64,000 bases of DNA from JANSYA01 sp965243385 (GTDB taxonomy: Bacteria; Spirochaetota; Leptospiria; Leptospirales; Leptonemataceae). The first letter of the stretch is position 1; each line of letters starts with the position of its first letter. This document shows, in pieces, positions 57,554 to 64,000 of this stretch. The notes beneath the pieces are model-generated. The model worked only from the letters and a program-made list of their open reading frames with translations, was not told the origin of the DNA and did no database searches. Where the stretch lies: the NCBI GenBank assembly GCA_965243385.1, contig CBDEUV010000002.1:1364001-1428000 (forward strand), written 5' to 3'. The position numbers and the translations under genes were made by a program.

Positions 57554-59407
57554 TCAGGGGGTCGGTTTCGCCTTGAGCGCATCGAAGTATTGCATGGCCC
57601 GAATCAACATGAAGTCGGGCTTGAGGGCGTCGTTCTTGTGGCCCTTGATAAATTTTTCTGATGCCGCGCCGTCGCCGACGAGCGACTGCAGCTCCGCGAC
57701 CCAGGCTTCGCGCGTGGGATCGTTTTTGCGGCCTTCCAGCTCCGGCAGATGCTTCCACATATCTTCTTCGCGAAAGCGCGGAGGGAAGCTGCCGTCGACT
57801 TCATCCGAAAGCGTAATATCCGGCTCGACGCCGTGCACCTGGACGGTATAGCCGTCCGGAGCGTAGTACCGCGCCGAGGTCAATTTCACGTACACGCTAC
57901 CCAGGCGATGGATGCCCTGCACCGTGGCCTTGCCGAAGCTGCGTTCGCCGACGACCAGCGCCGCGTTATGATCCTGAAGCGCCGAGGCGACGATTTCGCT
58001 GGCGGAAGCCGAACCCGAATTGATCAGTACGATGACCGGCACGCCCTGAACCAGCGAACGGCGGCGGGTCTTTTCCTCTTTGGAATCGCCCGCGCCGCGT
58101 ACCCGCACGACGACTTTGCCGCGAGGCAAAAATAGATCGGTGACTTCGACCGCCTCTTCGAGATAGCCGCCGGGATTCCCGCGCAGATCCACGACCAGGC
58201 CGTCGAGCTTACCGCCGGCCTTTTGCAATAGATCTTCGTATTCTTCGACGATCAGCCGGGAGGTATTCTTTTTCGCGTACAGAAACGAAGCGATTTTGAT
58301 CACGCCGATTTTGCGGCCCTTAACCACCGAAGCGTCGAGCGCCTTATCCGTAATCAGTTTCGAAGATACCGCGGTCTGAACGATCACGTCGCGTTTGATG
58401 CTGATCGGCAGGGTGCGCAGTTCGGTCGGGCGCTCGACTTCGAGCACGACCACCGTTTCGCGCGGACCGCGAATCTTTTTGACCACGTCCGAAAGCGGCA
58501 GATTGGCGATCACGACCTGATCGACTTTACGAATGATATCGCCCGCCCGTAAGCCGGCCCGGAGCGCGGGGCTGCCCGGCAGCGGCGTTTCGACGATCAC
58601 TTCCTGGCGCCCGCCGCCGCGTAATAACGCGCCGATGCCTTCGAAGCTGGAATCTTCGGCTTCGGTGCGCATCTTGTTCCACATGGATTCGTCGATAATC
58701 GCGCTGTGGGGATCCATGGCCTGCAGATAGCCGTTGGTCGCCGCGAAATAGACGTGGTGCATGCCGAATGGCGATTCTTTGTACGGGTCCTCGCCTTTGT
58801 ACGTGACCGGCAGCGTCTGGTATTTGCGATAGTTCTGTTCGACCCAGCCGATGACGTTCTGGAAATTCGAACGATTGAATTTGATTTTCTTCCAGGATGT
58901 TTCGACGAATTCTTTGACCTTCTGGTCTTTCTTGCGCTGCTCGGCGAATTCCGTACGCCGCTGCGCCTCGGTCATTTTCTTACGCCGGGCGGCCTGCTTT
59001 TTGTCGTACGCTTTGGTGATTGTATCCCATTTTTTGTAATCGGGCACGAAAACGAGGTAGGGGTCTTCTTGCTGGATCACCAGTGCCCGGCCGGGGATCA
59101 GTCGCTCGGGGGTGAGATAATCCGCGCGATTTTCGTAGAATTCCCGCGTCATAAGAAACAGCGGATAGGGCATCGAACGCAGCGCGGCGTCGGCCGCTTC
59201 GACGTAGGCGCGATCGCCGTTAATGCGGTCCGGATCGAGGTAGTTGTCCCGGGCGTAGGCGATCACCTTAAAAAAGCTTTCGCGGGTGAAACTGTCGGGG
59301 ACATTGGGAGTTTCGGCCCGGATGCATCCGCAGAAGGATATATAGAATAGCCCGAATAAGGCCAGTATGATTCGACGCGAATTAGACACTCTTAGTACAT
59401 CCTGCAT
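57554..59407 (-). CDS. C-terminal processing peptidase (S41 family) lipoprotein
   Basis: This 617-aa protease has an N-terminal signal ending in SFCGC (possible lipobox). A helical region (about 40-240) precedes a PDZ domain (about 255-330; PGSPALRAGLRAGDIIRKVDQ), then the S41 core: LVVDLRGNPGGYLEEAV, the catalytic Ser in INSGSASASEIVASAL and the Lys in GERSFGKATVQG. Ser-Lys dyad enzymes of this type trim C-termini or degrade proteins in the periplasm. The length is that of the longer Prc/Tsp-like group. The start ATG 59407 overlaps the ATG of the divergent gene in CATG; GTG 59389 is an alternative. Confidence 0.94.
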   Translation of the reverse strand: MQDVLRVSNSRRIILALFGLFYISFCGCIRAETPNVPDSFTRESFFKVIAYARDNYLDPDRINGDRAYVEAADAALRSMPYPLFLMTREFYENRADYLTPERLIPGRALVIQQEDPYLVFVPDYKKWDTITKAYDKKQAARRKKMTEAQRRTEFAEQRKKDQKVKEFVETSWKKIKFNRSNFQNVIGWVEQNYRKYQTLPVTYKGEDPYKESPFGMHHVYFAATNGYLQAMDPHSAIIDESMWNKMRTEAEDSSFEGIGALLRGGGRQEVIVETPLPGSPALRAGLRAGDIIRKVDQVVIANLPLSDVVKKIRGPRETVVVLEVERPTELRTLPISIKRDVIVQTAVSSKLITDKALDASVVKGRKIGVIKIASFLYAKKNTSRLIVEEYEDLLQKAGGKLDGLVVDLRGNPGGYLEEAVEVTDLFLPRGKVVVRVRGAGDSKEEKTRRRSLVQGVPVIVLINSGSASASEIVASALQDHNAALVVGERSFGKATVQGIHRLGSVYVKLTSARYYAPDGYTVQVHGVEPDITLSDEVDGSFPPRFREEDMWKHLPELEGRKNDPTREAWVAELQSLVGDGAASEKFIKGHKNDALKPDFMLIRAMQYFDALKAKPTP

Positions 59408-60566
59408 GAGACTTCATATTAATGGGACGCAAACCAGCGCTCTCCTGTCGATATTTTTTATCCCGCATTTGCGGTCGATTCGCCGCCCGCGCTTCGCTTT
59501 CGCGCTTCGAGCGGCGATTCTGACGCTGGTTCTGGCGGCGCCGGGCGCAGCCTGCGGGACGCCGGAAGGTCCCTGGACGCCCCGACCGTACTACGATATC
59601 TACGACGAGGCCGTAAATCTTTACTATAAGCCTCCCCGTCGGCCAGAGCAAGCCCTGACTTTAATGGAGCGGGCCTGCCGGGAGAACAAGGACGGCCAGG
59701 ACATCCTCTGTTACAACCTGGGAGTGCTGCTGGAGCTTCAGGCGGCGCCACGGAGGCGAATCCTGGCGGCGTACAAACGCGCCGGCGAGATTCGCCCGCA
59801 CGCGCTGTACAGCGCGGCCATCCAGCGAATGCAGCCGGATCCCGACGCATACGCAAGCCCCTATCTCCAGTCCGTCGCCCGCATGACCGTCGCCTGCCGC
59901 GAGAACCGCCCTGATCGGGCGCTCTCGGAATTTCGCCGCGCGATTCAGGCGGCCGCGGAGAATCAGACGTCGCCGGCTGAGTCGGGCAAAGCGCCGCCCT
60001 CCCGCCCGGAACTATCGGCGCCGCCTCCGCCCGCAGCGTCTGCGCCGACAGTGCCCTTGCCCCGCGAAAGCTTCGCCCAGCCCTTCTTCGCCGAGTGCCT
60101 GGCGGGCGAAGCGCAGCGATCCGAATACGAACAACTGCTGAATCGACTGATTCCCGGCGGAGCCGGCGGCCTGAATCTTGAAGCGCAGGTCATCCGGGCC
60201 CGGGCGCGCCTGGACCCTTTTCATACGCTCTGGGACGTGGAGCTGAATCTGCGCGGGCTACGCGACGGCCGCGATTCGAAGAACCCGGCGACGGCCGAAT
60301 GGCACGATTTCGTGCAGACTGCGCGGCGCGGGCAGGGAGCGGCGGCGGCGCTCCATCTGCGGGCTTTTTTCGACGGCCTGGACGCGCTGGCAGCCGACGT
60401 AGCGCGCAACGGCAACAGCGGCCCGGGCCAGAGCAAAGCCGAAATCCGGCGACGCGTGCGCGCCTTCAAACGAGCCGCGGCGGTGTTAATTCAGAACGAT
60501 CCGTACTTTCATCGCGTGCGAGGCGTGGCGGCCGTCCAACAACTGGTGCGACCCATCGTAAAATGA
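59406..60566 (+). CDS. Putative lipoprotein of unknown function with helical repeats
   Basis: ATG 59406 is the best in-frame start; the longer frame to 59367 runs into the divergent protease gene. The 386-aa product has a hydrophobic segment at about 30-45 ending APGAAC, a plausible lipobox (start could be further in). Next comes a TPR/Sel1-like helical region (about 60-150; LTLMERACRENKDGQDILCYNLGVLLELQ), a Pro/Ala-rich linker (about 185-225) and a helical C-terminus. No catalytic motif is seen. The first codons are shared with the opposite strand, so the two starts cannot both have long 5' leaders. No ribosome binding site is visible. Confidence 0.7.
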   Translation: MRLHINGTQTSALLSIFFIPHLRSIRRPRFAFALRAAILTLVLAAPGAACGTPEGPWTPRPYYDIYDEAVNLYYKPPRRPEQALTLMERACRENKDGQDILCYNLGVLLELQAAPRRRILAAYKRAGEIRPHALYSAAIQRMQPDPDAYASPYLQSVARMTVACRENRPDRALSEFRRAIQAAAENQTSPAESGKAPPSRPELSAPPPPAASAPTVPLPRESFAQPFFAECLAGEAQRSEYEQLLNRLIPGGAGGLNLEAQVIRARARLDPFHTLWDVELNLRGLRDGRDSKNPATAEWHDFVQTARRGQGAAAALHLRAFFDGLDALAADVARNGNSGPGQSKAEIRRRVRAFKRAAAVLIQNDPYFHRVRGVAAVQQLVRPIVK

Positions 60567-60652
60567 GCCCGGCAAAATGAGCATGCGCACGACCGTATGC
60601 CCGCAGTCCGCCCGCTGGGGCCACCGGCATCTCGCACCGACAGGAACAACGA

Positions 60653-61999
60653 ATGGCGATTGATAAAAACAAAACCCGCGAACTCTTAGAAGGCGTCGAC
60701 GAAATCTTCGCGTCGCTGGTGGGCGGGCTGCCGAAAGAAGTCGGCGCCTTTTTGCAAAAATCGGTAATGGGTCCGGCGTTGGAAGAGATCCGTCATCTGA
60801 TCAGCGAAAGCCGGCCGCCGGTGCTCTTTCTGGCCGGCCGCTCGGGACACGGGAAGTCTTCGTTGATCAACGCCATGGCCGGTCGCGAAATCGCGGATGT
60901 GGGCGACGTGAAACCCACCACCCCCGAATCGACCCCGTACCTGATTCACTTCGAAGAACAGTTCTCGGCCTGGCAGGTGATCGATTCGCGCGGCATCTTC
61001 GAAACGACCCGCCCGGACGGCGCTCCCGCCGTCGACGCGGTCCAGACCTTAAAGCAGGACCTGCTCAAATACAAACCGGACGTGCTCATGCACGTGATCA
61101 GCAGTCCGGAGCTGCGCAATCTGGCCCCCGATCTCAAATTGATGCGCGAGATTCTGGCCGAAGTCAAAAACGAAAGCGGAGTCGATCTACCCGTAGTCGT
61201 CGTGCTGAACAAAGCCGATACTCTGGGCAACCCGCGGGAATGGCCGCCGGAAACGAACGCCCGCAAGGCGGCTTTGATTCACGAAGCGCTGCAGTACATG
61301 GGTGCGGATATCCTGGAAATCCCGCCGGAGCGTCTGCGCCGATTGGATCGCAATTTCGTCATCAAAGGTTTCGCGACGCATCCGGAGCCGGCTTCAGAAA
61401 CGGATACTGCCCCATCCATCTTCGGTTCCAGCAGCGGAGAGAGCGGAGCCAGCGCCGGCGATAGCGGACCGCATCCCGCCATCATTCCCGTGTGCTCGCT
61501 GCCCGAGGCGGAAGACCAGTGGAATATCGACACGCTGCAGGACTTCGTGGGCAGCCAGCTGCCGGACGTGGCTCTGCTCGATTTTTACCAGGCCCTGCGG
61601 CGCAAAGAACAGCTGCGCAAAATTTCGACGGGTCTGATCAAACGCTTTTCGGTCATCGCTTCGGGCATCGGCGCGTCGCCTGCGCCGCTCTCGGATTTTC
61701 TCGTGCTGACGCCGCTGCAGATTCTGATGATCGCCATGATCGGCGGGCTTTCGTGCCGGAGCGTCAGCCGCGAAACCGCCTATGAATACCTTTCGGCCAT
61801 CGGCGTAAATCTCGCGGCCGCGGGCGGCGTACGCTTCGTGACCCAGCAACTCTTGAAATTCATTCCGTTTGGCGGCTGGGCTGCGGCCGGTTCAATCGCC
61901 GGCGCGAGCACCTACGGTCTGGGCAAGGCGGCCGAGGCCTATTTCTTCGCGGGCGAACTGCTGACCCCGGAACAATTCCAGAGCGACTGGAAAAAATAA
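60653..61999 (+). CDS. Era/YcjF-like GTPase with C-terminal membrane-associated domain (DUF697-like)
   Basis: ATG 60653 has AGGAACAA upstream. The 448-aa protein is a P-loop GTPase: G1 GRSGHGKSS (62-70), G3 DSRG (111-114), G4 NKAD (186-189). G3 lacks the usual DxxG Gly at the fourth place only in spacing; the motif itself is present. A low-complexity Ser/Gly insertion (about 245-275) follows. The C-terminal part (about 325-448) has hydrophobic stretches LTPLQILMIAMIGGL and AAAGSIAGASTYGLG, matching DUF697-type GTPases such as YcjF/YcjX relatives that sit at the membrane. Role unknown; stress or envelope functions are reported for relatives. Confidence 0.85.
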   Translation: MAIDKNKTRELLEGVDEIFASLVGGLPKEVGAFLQKSVMGPALEEIRHLISESRPPVLFLAGRSGHGKSSLINAMAGREIADVGDVKPTTPESTPYLIHFEEQFSAWQVIDSRGIFETTRPDGAPAVDAVQTLKQDLLKYKPDVLMHVISSPELRNLAPDLKLMREILAEVKNESGVDLPVVVVLNKADTLGNPREWPPETNARKAALIHEALQYMGADILEIPPERLRRLDRNFVIKGFATHPEPASETDTAPSIFGSSSGESGASAGDSGPHPAIIPVCSLPEAEDQWNIDTLQDFVGSQLPDVALLDFYQALRRKEQLRKISTGLIKRFSVIASGIGASPAPLSDFLVLTPLQILMIAMIGGLSCRSVSRETAYEYLSAIGVNLAAAGGVRFVTQQLLKFIPFGGWAAAGSIAGASTYGLGKAAEAYFFAGELLTPEQFQSDWKK

Positions 62000-62113
62000 A
62001 ACGGCAAAGCCCTGACGACTTGAGCTCGCGCTCGCATTTTTTCCCGGCGTCCGATTCGCGAAAATCGCGCGTGAGGATTTGAATCGTGCAGGGCCCCTCC
62101 CGATAATCTTGCT

Positions 62114-62467
62114 GTGAGCGATTCCAAGCATACGCAGCCCGACCCGACAGATTCTTCCCGCAATGGGGATGGAGGTCTGTCCCTTTCCGCGACCGAACGG
62201 CTGCTGCTGTCGCCGGAGGCGGACCCCGCCGGAGATTCCGGAACTGAAATCCAGGATTCGACCGGCGGCCCCGCCAGACCCAACCAACCCGCTCGACCGA
62301 CCATGGCCGGACTGGCCGCGCAGATCGCCGCGGAACACCAGGGGGACGATCCGAAAGTCGTAAACCTGGCCTACTACCGGATCAAGAAGAGCCTCAAGCA
62401 GGAAGGTTTTGATTTGATCACCGACGACCAGGGCAAGCTGACCCTGGTGCTGCGGGTCGGTCGCTGA
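62114..62467 (+). CDS. Uncharacterised 117-aa protein with a disordered N-terminus
   Basis: GTG 62114 is the only reasonable start, with no ribosome binding site. The first 60 residues are rich in Ser, Asp, Pro and Gly and look disordered. The last 55 form a compact part (MAGLAAQIAAEHQGDD, VNLAYYRIKKSLKQEGFDLITDDQGKLTLVLRVG) with a helix then a beta pattern. It could start at ATG 62303 (MAGLAAQ) and be only 54 aa. I do not recognise the family. It lies 114 bases after the GTPase gene, on the same strand. Confidence 0.6.
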   Translation: MSDSKHTQPDPTDSSRNGDGGLSLSATERLLLSPEADPAGDSGTEIQDSTGGPARPNQPARPTMAGLAAQIAAEHQGDDPKVVNLAYYRIKKSLKQEGFDLITDDQGKLTLVLRVGR

Positions 62468-62657
62468 GCCGCCCGGCGCCCAACCAGCTACACCCGGTCA
62501 CTCTGTACGCACTTTGCACTGCAGCGCACGGGTGATCGTTTTATACAAGACCAAGACTCTATTATAGAGAAAGATCCGCGCAAGCTTCGTGGTAAATTAT
62601 GCAGCACTGCATGAATCCAGGCCTGCAGAACAACCGGCGCTTTTTTTTGCGCAAGCC

Positions 62658-62687
62658 TTGACGCGCGATGCACAAGTTTCCTATATT
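62658..62687 (+). promoter_or_regulatory. Promoter of the acyl-CoA synthetase gene
   Basis: TTGACG (62658-62663) and TATATT (62682-62687), spaced by 18 bases, each match the sigma-70 consensus at five of six positions. Transcription would start near 62694, giving a leader of about 17 bases that includes the GGAG ribosome binding site at 62702-62705. Confidence 0.7.
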
Positions 62688-62710
62688 TCCGCGAAGTTCA
62701 CGGAGAATCT

Positions 62711-64000
62711 ATGTCAGCCCCCAGCACCGCTACCCCCGAATCCGCCGGCGTTACACCGGAAAAACAAAAAATATCAGACGAACATATCAACGAAGGTATT
62801 CGCGCGACGACCATGCCGGTCCTCTATCGCGAAGCCGCGGCGGTGTGGGGTCGACGCCCGGCCTTCGCTCGCCGGACCAAAAGCACCGGCGCAAAAGATA
62901 AAATCGCGGTCTGGAAGCCTGCCGGCTTCGACTCGCTCTATGCGGAAGGGGCGGCCCTGGCAGCGGCCCTGGTCGAACTGGGGATCGCTCCGAAAGACCG
63001 CATCGGCATGCTGGCCGACAACCGCATTGAATGGATCATTGCGAACTACGGCATCCAGCTGGCCGGCGCGGCGGACGTCCCGCGGGGCGCCGACGTAACC
63101 GCGGGCGACGTAACCTATATTCTCCCCCACGCCGGCGCGACGGCCTGTTTTGTCGAAACTCTGGATCTCTGGAAGCGACTGGAGCCGGTCAAAGGCGATA
63201 TCCCGAGCGTGCGGCACTGGATTCTGATGGATTCCGCTCAAAAAGCGCCGGAGGGGATGTTGCACATGAACGACCTGATCGCGCGCGGCCACGCCATGCG
63301 CGAGGCGGGCGATCGCACGGCCGAAGAACGCACCGAAGCCGTGCAACCGGAAGATCTGTGTACGCTGATTTATACGAGCGGCACGACCGGCGCCCCCAAA
63401 GGGGTCAGGCTTTCGCATTCGAATATGCTGTACGCGCTGGATTTGATCCCGCTGGAGCTTTCGCCGAACGATCGCATTCTATCGATCCTGCCGGTCTGGC
63501 ACATATTCGAGCGGGTCTTCGAGGTTCTCGCCATCAGTCGCGGCATCTGCACCTATTACTCCAGCGTGCGTTTTCTGGGCGAAGATTTCAAAAACGTGCA
63601 ACCCACTTTCATGGGATCGGCTCCCCGTCTCTGGGAAAGCCTCTATATTCGCATCATCGAAGGCATCGGCAAGGCGCATCCGGTCCGGCGGATACTCTTT
63701 CACTCCGCCTACAAGCTGGCGAGTATGTATCGCGGTTCGCTGAACTATATGATGAAACGGGAGCTGCAACTGACGAAGCCCAACCCGCTGCTGCACGCGA
63801 TCGGATCGCTGCTTCATCTCGTGCGCTGGATTCTGATCACCCCCCTCTACGGTTTCTTCAACGTGGCGGTGCTGGAACGTCTACGCCAGGGACTGGGAGC
63901 CAGTCTGCGCGGCACGGTGTCCGGCGGGGGTGCGTTGCCCAAACACGTCGACGATTTCTTCAATAATATCGGCATTCCGGTGCTGGAAGGATACGGCCTG
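62711..64000 (+). CDS. Long-chain fatty-acid--CoA ligase, cut by the window end
   Basis: ATG 62711, with GGAG upstream, opens a frame that runs to the last base (430 codons seen). It has the AMP-binding P-loop LIYTSGTTGAPKGV (219-232), ILSILPVWHIFER (about 255-270), TFMGSAPRLWESLY and the start of the A4-A5 region SGGGALPKHVDDFF and LEGYGL. This is a FAA1/FadD-like AMP-dependent synthetase (family usual length about 600-650 aa), which activates long-chain fatty acids as acyl-CoA. The expected yet-missing part holds the C-terminal adenylate subdomain. With the thiolase at 29 kb it fits fatty-acid use as a carbon source. A sigma-70-like promoter is just upstream. Confidence 0.95.
   Translation, partial: MSAPSTATPESAGVTPEKQKISDEHINEGIRATTMPVLYREAAAVWGRRPAFARRTKSTGAKDKIAVWKPAGFDSLYAEGAALAAALVELGIAPKDRIGMLADNRIEWIIANYGIQLAGAADVPRGADVTAGDVTYILPHAGATACFVETLDLWKRLEPVKGDIPSVRHWILMDSAQKAPEGMLHMNDLIARGHAMREAGDRTAEERTEAVQPEDLCTLIYTSGTTGAPKGVRLSHSNMLYALDLIPLELSPNDRILSILPVWHIFERVFEVLAISRGICTYYSSVRFLGEDFKNVQPTFMGSAPRLWESLYIRIIEGIGKAHPVRRILFHSAYKLASMYRGSLNYMMKRELQLTKPNPLLHAIGSLLHLVRWILITPLYGFFNVAVLERLRQGLGASLRGTVSGGGALPKHVDDFFNNIGIPVLEGYGL

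Overview
The window is G+C-rich (about 60% by eye) and densely coded on both strands, with no rRNA, tRNA, insertion sequence or CRISPR array that I could recognise. The best guess for the source is a spirochaete of the Leptospirales or a close relative. This rests on a DUF1554 lipoprotein next to an LruC-type lipoprotein, about eleven predicted lipoproteins with loose lipoboxes, a 7TM hybrid sensor kinase, a 7TM SpoIIE phosphatase paired with STAS proteins, and beta-oxidation genes (thiolase, long-chain acyl-CoA synthetase). The assignment is inference; no rRNA or other marker is present to fix it.

Region by region. 1-4.2 kb (+): the end of a small membrane protein, two surface lipoproteins, a NarL-type response regulator and a STAS protein. 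4.1-18.9 kb (-): a tightly packed run of hybrid histidine kinase, a 176-aa unknown protein, recC, recB, recD and a BaiN/HI0933-type flavoprotein, mostly with overlapping or abutting ends. 19.2-21.3 kb (+): rsgA and an SGNH-like protein. 21.4-29.0 kb: mostly minus-strand envelope proteins, including a secreted alpha/beta-hydrolase, a DUF6279 lipoprotein and a matrixin-type metalloprotease whose gene overlaps that of a lipoprotein; a BON-domain lipoprotein lies on the plus strand.

29.1-41.1 kb is housekeeping: thiolase, topA with a histone-H1-like tail, dprA, a TPR-like lipoprotein, rimI-like acetyltransferase, murB, mazG, a biotinyl-domain protein, a 49-aa basic protein too short for ordinary ORF calling, a HAD phosphatase and an SDR. 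41.3-49.0 kb holds the most unusual locus: a 2218-aa secreted SpvB/FG-GAP/RHS protein preceded by a second member of the same secreted hydrolase family seen at 24 kb, with a strong hairpin between them. 49.2-52.7 kb is a signalling block (SpoIIE phosphatase, STAS, MerR). 52.7-60.6 kb has a Hydin-like secreted protein, a PNPOx-ferredoxin reductase fusion lacking the usual 2Fe-2S domain, a 37-bp tandem repeat, nadB, a small inverted-repeat element, a C-terminal processing protease and a divergent lipoprotein gene. The right end carries a DUF697-like GTPase, a small unknown protein and a truncated long-chain acyl-CoA synthetase.

No single region is clearly a new defence or mobile system. The best candidates for undescribed biology are the hydrolase/RHS locus with its distant hydrolase paralogue, the matrixin/lipoprotein cluster, and the kinase/unknown pair leading into recCBD.
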